A DNA stretch of 64,000 nucleotides. Source: an uncultured bacterium (GTDB taxonomy: Bacteria > Planctomycetota > JAJSAM01 > JAJVHW01). The notes beneath the pieces were generated by a model. It ran no database searches. It was not told the DNA's origin and saw only the letters and a program-made list of their open reading frames with translations. Made by a program: the position numbers and the translations under genes. Each line of letters starts with the position of its first letter. Positions within the stretch are counted from its first letter, which is position 1. Of this stretch, positions 50,786-61,323 are shown piece after piece. The stretch covers positions 1-64,000 of the forward strand of contig CALKVK010000018.1 of the NCBI GenBank assembly GCA_937996235.1, read 5' to 3'.

Positions 50786-51905
50786 AGAACTCGCTCTCGC
50801 GCAGGGGAGGAGCCGCGGCGCCGCGCACGAGCAGCGTCCGCACGGCCCAGAAGTCGCGGAAGATGCGGTAGCGCAGCGCCGTCTCGTCGAGGTAGTCCAC
50901 GCCCGCCGAGCCGCCGGTGCCGACGCGGCGCCCGATCTCGCGCTCGACCATGCGCGCGTGGCGCTGCCGGAACATCACGAACGCCTGCTCGAGGGCGACG
51001 ATGCGGTCCACCACCTCGCGCGGCCACGCGAGGAGCGGCAGCTCGCGGTACATCTCGATGAAGAGCAGCGCCGCACGGATGCGCGCACGCCGGGTGCGCT
51101 GCTCCGCGGCGACGTCCTCCGCGCGCAGGAACGCGGCCGCCGAGCGCGCCTCCTCGGCGTAGCGCACGTGGAGCTTCGCCCGCTCCTCCGCCGACCGCGC
51201 CTGCGCCGCGGCGCGCGCCTCGGCCGCCGCCAGCTCGGCCCGGTGCGCCACGAGGAAGTCGTCGACGAACGTCGCGACCACGTGCGCGTCGCCGTCGTCG
51301 GCGGGCGACGAGCCGCGGATCGGTGTGCGGTGCAGCCACGCGTCCACGGCCTCGCGCAGCGTCGGCACGTCGGCGCGACGGCGCTGCACCCGCGCGAGGG
51401 CCGGGCTGGGCGTGCCGTCGTGCGAGCGCAGCATGTCGAGGTAGCTGCCCTCCCAGCCCAGGTGCACGCGCTGCGCGTCCTCGAGGCCGAGAAGGATCTC
51501 GAGCTCGCGGAGCTGCGCGGACTGGAAGCCGCTGGCGGGGAGGAGCTTGTCGCGGAAGTCGAGGAAGTCGCGCGTCGAGAGCGTCTCCATGACGCGGAAG
51601 TGCGACACGCAGTGGGCCAGGATCTCCTCGACGCGGCGCAGCCCCGCCGCGACGAGCGCGAGGTCCTGCTCGGGCACCGGGTCGCGGGCGATGAGGTCGC
51701 GCGCGCCGCCCACCTCGCGCAGCACGAGCTTGAACCACAGCTCGTACACCTGGTGGACCACGATGAACAGCACCTCGTGGTTCGAGAGCCGCGCCTCGTC
51801 GCCCTCGACGCCCCCCTGCAGCGCGAGCAGCTCCTCGACGCGCAGGTACTGCCAGTAGCTCGGCACGGCGGGCGGGGTCGGGCGGTCGTCGGGCGCGGCG
51901 TTCAC
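50763..51905 (-). CDS. kynA: Tryptophan 2,3-dioxygenase
   Basis: Cytosolic haem enzyme that opens the indole ring of L-Trp to N-formylkynurenine, the first step of the kynurenine route. 380 residues from a GTG at 51905 with GGGAGAG upstream. Family signatures: HEVLFIVVHQVYELWFKLVL (substrate and haem pocket), FRVMETLSTRDFLDFRDKL, and LPASGFQSAQLRELEILLG. Near the C-terminus are MFRQRHARMVEREIG (probable proximal His) and GTGGSAGVDYLDE. No kynureninase, formamidase or hydroxylase gene lies in the window, so the later steps are elsewhere or absent. The residues between the two halves are longer than in compact bacterial enzymes. Confidence 0.93.
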   Translation of the reverse strand: MNAAPDDRPTPPAVPSYWQYLRVEELLALQGGVEGDEARLSNHEVLFIVVHQVYELWFKLVLREVGGARDLIARDPVPEQDLALVAAGLRRVEEILAHCVSHFRVMETLSTRDFLDFRDKLLPASGFQSAQLRELEILLGLEDAQRVHLGWEGSYLDMLRSHDGTPSPALARVQRRRADVPTLREAVDAWLHRTPIRGSSPADDGDAHVVATFVDDFLVAHRAELAAAEARAAAQARSAEERAKLHVRYAEEARSAAAFLRAEDVAAEQRTRRARIRAALLFIEMYRELPLLAWPREVVDRIVALEQAFVMFRQRHARMVEREIGRRVGTGGSAGVDYLDETALRYRIFRDFWAVRTLLVRGAAAPPLRESEFYEFRSGD

Positions 51906-52124
51906 GTCTCTCCCTCGCAGGCTCGTGGCCGCCGAGGGTAGCAGCCGGACGGGAAAGCCGTACGCGCCGCACCGGGCCGGCGCCCCGGGGCGCCGGGCGC
52001 GCCGTCGCGGGGCCCACCGACGATGGAAGCCGTTTCGGATGCCCGGGTTGCGCGACCGCGGGTGCGCGGCGCGCCGACGGACGCGGGACGTGCCGGAGCG
52101 TCCCGCGTCCGCCGACACCGTGCG

Positions 52125-52478
52125 CTACTGGGCCGCGGCCGACGTCTCGCGCACCGCGACCTGCGTCGGCGAGACGAACGACACGTGCACGCCGGGCATG
52201 CCGCCCACGTCCACCCAGTCGTTCCACACCAGCTCGGAGTCCGGCACGCTCAGCACGTCCTCCCAGCAGCCCGCGATCGGACCGTCGGGCACGCAGCGGA
52301 TGAGGCGATACTCGTCCTGGATGCGGAGCACGTACACGCTGCCGCGGGTCGTCTCGAACGGGTCGCCGACCTGGATGAGCTGCGCGGACTCGGCCGCCCG
52401 CACGTTCGCGCGCGAGGCGCACCCGGCCAGGGGCGTGGCGGCGATGCAGAGAGCCAGGACAAGTGCAGTTCGGGGCAT
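52125..52478 (-). CDS. Small lipoprotein of unknown function
   Basis: 117 residues; ATG at 52478 with GAAGGAGATCTC upstream, a strong ribosome site. A short leader ends in the lipobox TPLAGC. The mature part (~95 residues) is mixed: SAQLIQVGDPFETTRGSVYV, LIRCVPDGPIAGCWEDVL, then a beta-rich C-terminus. Two cysteines (in RCVPDG and GCWED) could form a disulfide. No family was recognised. It lies 219 bases upstream of the dioxygenase gene in the same direction; this gap shows nothing obvious. Confidence 0.8.
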   Translation of the reverse strand: MPRTALVLALCIAATPLAGCASRANVRAAESAQLIQVGDPFETTRGSVYVLRIQDEYRLIRCVPDGPIAGCWEDVLSVPDSELVWNDWVDVGGMPGVHVSFVSPTQVAVRETSAAAQ

Positions 52479-52575
52479 GAGATCTCCTTCCGGCGCAGAG
52501 TTCCGCAGCACGGTCCGCAGGTGCCCCCAAGATAGCAGCACTGGGTGACGAGAATCCGATGCAGTGGAGCCAGAG

Positions 52576-53100
52576 ATGAGTTTCGGTCGCCGACGCCCCC
52601 CACCTGAGCGCGCCGCCGGGCCGCGGCGTGCCGTCGCGGGCCTCGCCCTGACCCTCGCCGCCGCGCTGTCGGCGGGCTGCTCCGAGCCTGCGCGTGCGCC
52701 CGCGCCGCCGCCCGGACCCGCCGCCGGGATCGGCCACGACGCCGTGGAACGTGCCGCCAGCAGCACGCTCCGTCGCCTCGCCCTCGCGCCCCCCGAGCTC
52801 GCGGACCTGGCGGAAGCCGCCGGCGCCGGGCGCGTGCCGGACGCGCTGCTCCCCGCGTTCGACGCCTGGCTCGCGGCGCTCCGCTCCGGCGACCTCGACG
52901 CCGCGGCGCTGTCGTTCCACCTCGAGCCCGAGCGCTTCGACGCCGTCACCCGCACGTGGCCCGTCGTGCTGCGCGTGCCCGCGCTCGCGCGTGCGCTGGA
53001 CGCGCCGGCGGCGCGGCTCGAGCTGGTGCTCGCCGACGGCGGTGGCGCCGGCGGCCCGCCGGAGTTCCGGATCGACGCCGCCGTGCTCGCGCGCAACTGA
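52576..53100 (+). CDS. Small helical lipoprotein of unknown function
   Basis: 174 residues; ATG at 52576 with GGAG eight bases upstream. Leader with many arginines, hydrophobic core ALTLAAALSAGC ending in a lipobox, then a Pro/Ala linker. The mature part is largely helical (LAPPELADLAEAAGAGRVPD; FDAWLAALRSGDLDAAALSF), then VTRTWPVVLRVPALARALD and a short beta end. No family was recognised. It is divergent from the other small lipoprotein and converges with an ASPIC/UnbV gene after a 22-base gap. Confidence 0.7.
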   Translation: MSFGRRRPPPERAAGPRRAVAGLALTLAAALSAGCSEPARAPAPPPGPAAGIGHDAVERAASSTLRRLALAPPELADLAEAAGAGRVPDALLPAFDAWLAALRSGDLDAAALSFHLEPERFDAVTRTWPVVLRVPALARALDAPAARLELVLADGGGAGGPPEFRIDAAVLARN

Positions 53101-53122
53101 GCGCGCGCCGCGCGGCGCCGGC

Positions 53123-55033
53123 TCAGCGCGGCGGGGAGAGCGGGCCGTCGGCCTCGAGCGTGTCCTGCCCCTGCCGCACGCGGTACAGCTTGCGCGTCGC
53201 GACGTCGCGGAACGTCTGACGCGAGCCGTCCGGCCAGACGACCTCGACCTGCGGCACGCTCGTGCGCGAGCCCGCGCCGAAGTGCAGGCGCGGGTCGTTG
53301 TCGCTGCAGAACGAGGCCCCGTGGTGCAGTTCGGCGAGCAGCGACACGCCGGGCTCGAGCGTGACGATCACGCGCGCGCCGGGCGGGTCGGGCATGCCGT
53401 CCTTGCGGACGAGGCGGAAGCGCAGGAACGCGTTCGTGTTGCCGCCGTCGTTGCGCATCAGCGCCGGCGTCCCGTTGAGCTCGGTCATCAGCACGTCCAC
53501 GTCGCCGTCGTCGTCGAGGTCGCCGAAGATCGCGCCGCGCCAGACGCGCGCGATCTGCATGCCGGGGCCGGCCGCGGCGCCGACGTCCTCGAACTTGAAG
53601 CGGGGCGGCCCCTGGTTGCGCAGGAGCAGCGGCTTCTGCGCGTAGGACGTGCCGGTGGCGGCGGTGAAGTTGTCGATCTCGCCGTACACGTGCCCGCAGG
53701 CGACGAGCATGTCGAGGTCGGCGTCGCAGTCCATGTCGAACAGCTTCGTGCCCCAGCAGAGGCTCAGGTACGAGAGCCGCGAGACGTTGTGGATGTGCGA
53801 GAGGTCCTTGAACACGGGCGCATCGGCCTTGCGCGTGGTGTTCACGTAGAGCGTGTTGAAGTCGTGGCTGAAGTTGGTGACGAAGATGTCGAGCAGGCCG
53901 TCGCGGTTGACGTCCGCCACGTCCACGCCCATCCCCGCCTGCTCCTTCATGTCGGCGTCGAGTCCGCAGCCCGAGGCGAGGCCGAGGTCCTGGAAGCGGC
54001 CGTGGCCGTCGTTGATCCAGAGGCAGTTGCGCCGCGTGTCGTTCGCGACGTAGATGTCGAGGTCGCCGTCGTTGTCCACGTCGGTCATCACCGACTGGAA
54101 CGCGTAGCGCGGGTCCTGGTCCACGAGGTTCGTCGCGGAGACGTCCTCGAACGTGCCGTCCTCGCGCGCGAAGTAGAGACGGTCCGGCTGCGGCGTGAGA
54201 CCCGGCGGGCCGCAGTACACACGGAAGCCGCGCCACTCGCAGTGCAGTCCGGGCAGCGGCTCCGGCTTGTGCTCCTGGCACTCGCGGATGAACTTCCACT
54301 GGTCGATGTAGTTCGAGACGTAGAGGTCGGGCCGGCCGTCGCCGTTCACGTCGCCCCACGAGCAGCACGTGCTCATGTCGTCGTCGGCGCCCCGCACGCC
54401 CGCCGCATCGGTCACGTCCTCGAACGTGCCGTCGCCGCGGTTGCGCATCAGGAAGTTGCGTCCCCACGTGCAGACGTAGAAGTCGAGGTCGCCGTCGGCG
54501 TCGTAGTCGCACGACGCGCCGCCGAACCCGAACGCGCGGATGTCGATGCCGGCCGCGGCCGTGACGTCCGTGAACTTCAGCGCGCCGTCGTTGCGGAAGA
54601 GGCGGGTGCGCCACGCGTCGTCGTACTGGAGCTCGCCCTCGCTCGTGAGCATCGTGCCGTCGACGATGAGGACGTCCATGTCGCCGTCGCCGTCGTAGTC
54701 GAACAGGATCGAGCCGCCGCCCATGCCGGAGACGATCCAGTCCTTCTTCGCCGGCTTGCCGCTGTGGTTGTCCGCGACGATCCCGCTGCCGGGGAGCACG
54801 TCGACGAACTGCGGCACGGGTCCCTCCGGCGCGGCCGGCGCGACCGCCCCGGGCGCCGCACCGCCGGGCTGCGCCCCGGTCGCGTTGCCGCCGCCGCCCG
54901 CGCCGGGGGCGGCACCGCCCGGACCGCCGTCGCCGCAGCCTGCGACGACGAGCAGCGCGGCGAGCGTCGCCAGCGCGGCGGCGCGGCGGGGCGGAGCCGC
55001 GCGCGCGGCGCGGCGGAGTCGGTTGCGGTGCAT
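53123..55033 (-). CDS. ASPIC/UnbV FG-GAP lipoprotein
   Basis: 636 residues; ATG at 55033 after GGGAGAAGCC. Basic N-terminus, hydrophobic core and lipobox VVAGCG, then a Gly/Ala/Pro linker (~35-75). The propeller has blades such as SILFDYDGDGDMDVLIVDG, CDYDADGDLDFYVCTWG, GDVNGDGRPDLYVSNYID and TDVDNDGDLDIYVANDTR, and NRGDGTFEDVTDAAG strands. A C-terminal ASPIC/UnbV segment follows (VEVVWPDGSRQTFRDVATRK). Compared with the 38906 protein it has inserts with extra cysteines (CQEHKPEPLPGLHCEW). Its inner part closely resembles the outer domain of the anti-sigma factor at 55855-57927. Confidence 0.9.
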   Translation of the reverse strand: MHRNRLRRAARAAPPRRAAALATLAALLVVAGCGDGGPGGAAPGAGGGGNATGAQPGGAAPGAVAPAAPEGPVPQFVDVLPGSGIVADNHSGKPAKKDWIVSGMGGGSILFDYDGDGDMDVLIVDGTMLTSEGELQYDDAWRTRLFRNDGALKFTDVTAAAGIDIRAFGFGGASCDYDADGDLDFYVCTWGRNFLMRNRGDGTFEDVTDAAGVRGADDDMSTCCSWGDVNGDGRPDLYVSNYIDQWKFIRECQEHKPEPLPGLHCEWRGFRVYCGPPGLTPQPDRLYFAREDGTFEDVSATNLVDQDPRYAFQSVMTDVDNDGDLDIYVANDTRRNCLWINDGHGRFQDLGLASGCGLDADMKEQAGMGVDVADVNRDGLLDIFVTNFSHDFNTLYVNTTRKADAPVFKDLSHIHNVSRLSYLSLCWGTKLFDMDCDADLDMLVACGHVYGEIDNFTAATGTSYAQKPLLLRNQGPPRFKFEDVGAAAGPGMQIARVWRGAIFGDLDDDGDVDVLMTELNGTPALMRNDGGNTNAFLRFRLVRKDGMPDPPGARVIVTLEPGVSLLAELHHGASFCSDNDPRLHFGAGSRTSVPQVEVVWPDGSRQTFRDVATRKLYRVRQGQDTLEADGPLSPPR

Positions 55034-55072
55034 GGCTTCTCCCGGTGTCTCGTCCCCGACCGGCCCCACGCC

Positions 55073-55270
55073 TCAGCGCCCCCGGCTGCGCACGAGCATC
55101 CAGATCCGCGACCCGAGATACACGAGCGATGCCAGCGTGAGGATGCCCACGCCGTACGGGAACAACGCGTCACCCGGTCCGCGGGAGACGAAGACGAGGA
55201 CGCCGCCGGCCACGAGCAGCACGACCGCAAGGGTCATCCCGACGTTCCAGTTCAGCTTCCAGGCGGCCAT
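55073..55270 (-). CDS. Small two-helix membrane protein
   Basis: 65 residues; ATG at 55270. Two hydrophobic helices: VGMTLAVVLLVAGGVLVFV and YGVGILTLASLVYLGSRIW, with a short polar hairpin and a basic C-terminus. No Shine-Dalgarno was seen; TAGCCT lies six bases before the ATG, which would fit a leaderless message. It precedes the ASPIC/UnbV gene by 39 bases in the same direction and may be its operon partner. Function unknown. Confidence 0.7.
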   Translation of the reverse strand: MAAWKLNWNVGMTLAVVLLVAGGVLVFVSRGPGDALFPYGVGILTLASLVYLGSRIWMLVRSRGR

Positions 55271-55455
55271 CGCGTCAGGCTACGCGACACGGGGCCGGGG
55301 CGGCGAAGGCGTCCGCCCGCGGCGCGGAGGCGCGCGCCGCCGGAGTCGCTCCGCGCGCGCCGCGGGTCGGCAGTAGCCGTGGAAGTCGCGCGCCGCCGAC
55401 ACTAGACTCCGCGCCCGACCCCGGTCGAGGACCGGGGCGAGAAGGAGGCACCGCG

Positions 55456-55824
55456 TTGCCCGACCGGACGCTGCGGTGCAGCGACTGCGGAGCGGAGTTC
55501 GCGTTCACGGAAGCCGAGCAGACGTTCTTCCGCGAGCGAGGTTTCGACAACGATCCGAAGCGTTGCATCACGTGCCGTCGGAAGCGCCGACGCAGTACCG
55601 AGACCCGCAGGGAAGGCCGCGAGGGTGCAGGCGCGCCCGCGCCGCTCGGTGATTCCGCGCAGCGGGCCCCGCAGGTCGCGCTCCGCCGGCGGCCGTCGCC
55701 GGATCCGGCGACGCTGCACCGTGCCACGTGCACCGAGTGCGGTGCGGAGGCGCTGGTGCCGTTCCAGCCGGACGGCGTGCGCCCCGTGTTCTGCATGCCC
55801 TGCCTCAAGCGCCAGACGCGCTGA
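55456..55824 (+). CDS. Double zinc-ribbon protein
   Basis: 122 residues from a TTG at 55456 preceded by AAGGAGG. The first ribbon (LRCSDCGAEFAFTEAEQTFF, then RERGFDNDPKRCITCR) matches the probable zinc-binding 'zf-trcl' family closely. A second CxxC pair at the C-terminus (CTECGAEALVPFQPDGVRPV, then FCMPC) matches the CxxC-x-CxxC protein family often found joined to it. A basic, disordered linker lies between. It may bind nucleic acid or ribosomal parts; no role is established. The TTG start is needed to include the first strand. Confidence 0.85.
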   Translation: MPDRTLRCSDCGAEFAFTEAEQTFFRERGFDNDPKRCITCRRKRRRSTETRREGREGAGAPAPLGDSAQRAPQVALRRRPSPDPATLHRATCTECGAEALVPFQPDGVRPVFCMPCLKRQTR

Positions 55825-55854
55825 GGGACGGCGCGACGGCGGGGCGGCGGCGTC

Positions 55855-57923
<2,069 letters not shown>

Positions 57924-57927
<4 letters not shown>

Positions 57928-58502
57928 GGCGCCTCCCCCAGGAGCTCGCGCAGGCGCCGCAGCCCGCGCGTGATGCGCATCGACACGGCGGGCGGGTTCT
58001 CGTCGAGGAGCTCGGCGACCTCCTTCACCGCGAGTCCCTGGCGGAACCGCAGTGCGAGCACCGTCTGCGTCCTCTCGTCCAACTGTTCCATCGCCGCCTG
58101 CACGCGCCGTGTCTCGTCCTCGACCTCGAGCCGGTCGTCGCCCGGCCCCGCGGCGGGCTCCGACGGCAGGGCGTCCAGCGCCGCCGTGCGGCGCGGCGCC
58201 TCGCGCCGGAGCACCTCGCGGGCCCGGTTGACGGCGATCCGCGAGATCCATCCCGCGAACCGTTCCGGTTCCGTGAGCGTGTCCAGCCGCCGCAGCGTCA
58301 GCAGGAACACGTCCTGCACCACGTCGTCGGCGACGGGACCCCAACCAACCCGGACCGCCGCGAGCGCCCGGACCATGCCGGTGTACTTCGTCACCAGGGC
58401 CGCAAAGGCCTCGCGGTCGCCACGCTGCGCGAGCGTGACGAGCCGCCGGTCCTCGGCGATGCCCCGGTCTCGGTCGTACGGTTGCCGTTCGGGCGGTTCC
58501 AT
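57924..58502 (-). CDS. ECF-family RNA polymerase sigma factor
   Basis: 192 residues; ATG at 58502. Region 2: EAFAALVTKYTGMVRALAAV and VADDVVQDVFLLTLRRLDTL, then FAGWISRIAVNRAREVLRR. Region 4: LDERTQTVLALRFRQGLAVK, followed by EVAELLDENPPAVSMRITRG, the helix-turn-helix for -35 recognition. There is no C-terminal extension. Its last codons overlap the anti-sigma start, so equal amounts of the two are made; this arrangement is typical of ECF/anti-sigma pairs. It probably controls a regulon including itself and perhaps the divergent hydrolase gene. Confidence 0.95.
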
Positions 58503-58647
58503 GGGTCAGGATGCGCAGACGCGGGCGGACGCAACGCCGGGCGGCGAACGCGCCGCGCGGCGGGCCTTCCCGTCCCGTCCGCGCGGCGGAAGTCTATGGG
58601 CGTTGGATACGTTCCGCAGGGCGAGGAAAGGTAGCCGGGAGCGAGAA

Positions 58648-59490
58648 ATGCCGTACGCCGACGTGCCCGGGGGGCTGCGCATCTGGTACGAGGAGCACGG
58701 CTCCGGGGAGCCCGTGCTGCTCCTGATGGGCACCGGGGCCGACCACACGTTCTGGGGTCCGCAGGTCGACGCGTACGCGGCGCGCCACCGGCTCGTCGTG
58801 ATCGACTCGCGCGGCACGGGACGCAGCTCGCGGCCGCCCGACCCGACCACGTGCACGGCCTCCGCGATGGCCGACGACGCCCTCGGCGTGCTCGACCACC
58901 TCGGCATCGAGCGCGCGCACCTGGGAGGCCTGAGCCTCGGCTCCGCCGTCGCGCAGGAGGTCGCGCTGCGCGCTCCGGAGCGCCTGCTGTCGCTGTCCCT
59001 GCACGGCACGTGGGGCCGCTCGGACGAGTGGTTCCGCCGCGCCATCGACACGCTCGAGGTGCCCGCCGCGCGCGGTGAGATGCACCGCTATCTCGACTGG
59101 GCGCTCATGTGGGTGCTCTCGCCGCGCTTCCTCGAGGAGCAGCCGCAGGCCGTGGCCGACATCGTGCGCACGTACATCGACGACAACCCGTACCCGCCGT
59201 CGGCAGAGGGCGTCACCGGCCACACGCACGCCGACAAGCTGCACGACACGCTCGACCGCCTCGGCGCGATCCGCGTGCGCACGCTCGTCACCGCCGGCGA
59301 GCTGGACTGGCTGGTGCCGCCGCGTTACGGCGCGGAGGTGGCGCGGCGCATCCCCGGGGCGCGCTGGCACCTGTTCCGCGGCGACTACGCGAGCCACTGC
59401 GCGTGCGTCGAGATGGCCGAGGAGTGGAACCGCGTGACGCTCGCGTTCCTCGCGGGCGAGGACGTGGGCACGGCACCGCCGCCGGCGTGA
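58648..59490 (+). CDS. Alpha/beta-hydrolase fold protein
   Basis: 280 residues; ATG at 58648 with GGGAGCGAG upstream. The N-terminus has the fold's first strands (LRIWYEEHGSGEPVLLLMGT), then DSRGTGRSSRPPDP (DxRGxGRS turn), the nucleophile elbow AHLGGLSLGSAVAQEVALR, the acid in TAGELDWLVPP and the base His in GDYASHCACVE. All catalytic residues are present. The family includes haloperoxidase-like, 3-oxoadipate enol-lactonase-like and lipid esterases; no substrate can be named. It is divergent from the ECF sigma gene, with 145 bases between, so it is a candidate target of that sigma. Confidence 0.88.
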   Translation: MPYADVPGGLRIWYEEHGSGEPVLLLMGTGADHTFWGPQVDAYAARHRLVVIDSRGTGRSSRPPDPTTCTASAMADDALGVLDHLGIERAHLGGLSLGSAVAQEVALRAPERLLSLSLHGTWGRSDEWFRRAIDTLEVPAARGEMHRYLDWALMWVLSPRFLEEQPQAVADIVRTYIDDNPYPPSAEGVTGHTHADKLHDTLDRLGAIRVRTLVTAGELDWLVPPRYGAEVARRIPGARWHLFRGDYASHCACVEMAEEWNRVTLAFLAGEDVGTAPPPA

Positions 59491-59520
59491 GCGGTCGCGC
59501 GGGCGTGCGCGCGGGCCGCG

Positions 59521-60468
59521 TCAGATGCGGACGGGGTTCGTCTCGTCGAGGTCGACCTCGACGCGCTCGCCCTCCTCGGCCGCCTCGAGAGCGAGGCCGA
59601 CCGCGGGCGGGATGTGCGCCGTGCGCGTGGCGGACGCGTCGCCGTCGCCGCGGCGCAGTGTGAGCGGGGGCGGCAGCGACGCGGTGATCGGACCGCTCTT
59701 CGGCTCCGGGCCGCGCGGCGCCAGCTCCGGGTCGCCGCCCTGGGCCGACGCGTGCGCGAGCGCCCGAACGAGCAGCACGTCGGTGTCGGTCGTCACGGAG
59801 TGCGACGCGGTCTCGGGCACCGGCAGCACCTCGAACGTGCCCTCGGTCATCCCGAGCACGAGCATCGCGGCGTCCTCGCCGCGCATGTCGAAGCCGGGAG
59901 CGGTGTAGTTCGCGTTCGTGATGCGACCGCGCTGGAAGTCGATGACGCCGTACGCGGTGCCCGAGCGGATGCACAGGCGTCCGCTGCGCGCCGCGATGTG
60001 GAGCGCCTGCGTGAGCGCGCTCACCGGCAGGTCGCGCACGTCGCCCTGCGTGCGGGCGCTCGGCTTCGCGCGCGCCTGCGCGCGCCGCAGGGCCGCGCGC
60101 ACGCGGCCGCGGAACTCCTCGAGGTCCACGGGCTTCGCGACGAAGTCGTCGAGGCCGGCGTCGAGACCGCGGGCGAGGTCGCCACGCGTGACCTCGCCGG
60201 TGATGAGGATGATGGGCAGCTCGCGGTGCGGCAGGTCGGTCTCGCCGCCCTCGCCGAAGCGGAGCTGCGAGAACAGCCCGAAACCGCCCAGCCGCGGCAT
60301 GCACACGTCCGCGATGATCAGGTCGAACGTGCCGCGCTCGAGCAGGCGCAGGCCGTCGGTGCCGTCGTCGGCCTCGGTGACCTGCGCGCCCTCGGTGCGG
60401 AGCACGCGCGCGAGCGGCCAACGGGCCTCGCGGTTGTCGTCGAGGAGCAGAATCCTGGCGCCCTTCAT
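59521..60468 (-). CDS. Response regulator with a DUF4388-like output domain
   Basis: 315 residues; ATG at 60468. Receiver domain (1-~130): ARILLLDDNREARWPLARVL, phospho-acceptor Asp in FDLIIADVCMPRLGGFGLF, PIILITGEVTRGD and the Lys in VAKPVDLEEF. A second domain (~145-245) resembles DUF4388/PATAN (LPVSALTQALHIAARSGRLC; AYGVIDFQRGRITNANYTAP), a module linked to surface or motility control in deltaproteobacteria. There is a disordered Pro/Gly-rich C-terminal tail. No histidine kinase is adjacent, so it is an orphan. It is divergent from the M50B/FHA operon. Confidence 0.88.
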   Translation of the reverse strand: MKGARILLLDDNREARWPLARVLRTEGAQVTEADDGTDGLRLLERGTFDLIIADVCMPRLGGFGLFSQLRFGEGGETDLPHRELPIILITGEVTRGDLARGLDAGLDDFVAKPVDLEEFRGRVRAALRRAQARAKPSARTQGDVRDLPVSALTQALHIAARSGRLCIRSGTAYGVIDFQRGRITNANYTAPGFDMRGEDAAMLVLGMTEGTFEVLPVPETASHSVTTDTDVLLVRALAHASAQGGDPELAPRGPEPKSGPITASLPPPLTLRRGDGDASATRTAHIPPAVGLALEAAEEGERVEVDLDETNPVRI

Positions 60469-60568
60469 GGCGCTTCCGGTATCGGCTCCACCCCCTCCTC
60501 CGCTTGAGTGCGGAAGGCTCGGCGCACGTTCCCTTGGGGGCGTCCCGCGCCGCGCGGAACATGCCGCC

Positions 60569-61315
60569 GTGGCGCGCCCGAAGTCGACCCGTTCCCGCGG
60601 CCCGGGGCTCCGGCTCGACTGGATCGAGGTCGCGCTCCTCTGCGCCGTCTACGTCCTCGTCGTCCTGCTCTGGGACACGGTGTGGGTCTACCCGCTGAAG
60701 CTCGTGGTCGTGTACCTGCACGAGATCGGCCACGGGCTCGCCGCGCTCGCGACCGGCGGGCGCGTCCTCGAGATCCAGTTGCACCAGGGCGAGGGCGGGC
60801 ACTGCGTGACGGTCGGCGGGAACGGGTTCCTGATCTACTCGGCCGGCTACCTGGGGAGCCTGGCCTTCGGCGTGACGCTCCTGCTCGTGAGCACCCGCGC
60901 CCCGCGCGCGACCGGCGCCGCGGCGCTCGCGCTGGGGCTGCTCCTCGCCGGCACGGCCCTCTGGCTCGTGCCGCTCGCCGACAACGCCTTCGGGAAGCTC
61001 TTCGGCGTGCTGGTGGGCGCGCTCGTGGCCGCGCTCGCCATCGCGCCCCCCGTCTGGGCGGCGGTGATGCTGCGCGTCGTCGCCGTCACCTCCTGCCTGT
61101 ACGCGATCCTCGACATCAAGAGCGACGTGCTCGACCGCCCCGGGGTGCGGAGCGACGCCGTCGAGCTCGCCGAGGTCACCCACGTCCCGGCGGTCGTGTG
61201 GGGCATCCTCTGGATCGTCGTCTCGATCGTGGTCACGGGTCTGGCCGCCCGCCGGGCGGTGGCGGCGAAGCCGCGGGCCGACCGTGTAGACTCCCCCGCG
61301 CGTGCCGGGCGTTGA
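60569..61315 (+). CDS. M50B-like integral membrane metallopeptidase
   Basis: 248 residues from a GTG at 60569. Several membrane helices are present. The second contains VVYLHEIGHGLAALATGGR, the HExxH zinc motif, followed by a beta hairpin with QGEGGHCVTVGGNGFLIYSA and GYLGSLAFGVTLLLV, which match the peptidase M50B family (PF13398). Such proteins may cleave membrane substrates or be inactive homologues; the third metal ligand was not placed. The stop lies within a few bases of the first FHA gene, so the three following genes form an operon. Confidence 0.85.
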   Translation: MARPKSTRSRGPGLRLDWIEVALLCAVYVLVVLLWDTVWVYPLKLVVVYLHEIGHGLAALATGGRVLEIQLHQGEGGHCVTVGGNGFLIYSAGYLGSLAFGVTLLLVSTRAPRATGAAALALGLLLAGTALWLVPLADNAFGKLFGVLVGALVAALAIAPPVWAAVMLRVVAVTSCLYAILDIKSDVLDRPGVRSDAVELAEVTHVPAVVWGILWIVVSIVVTGLAARRAVAAKPRADRVDSPARAGR

Positions 61316-61323
61316 CCGGCGCG

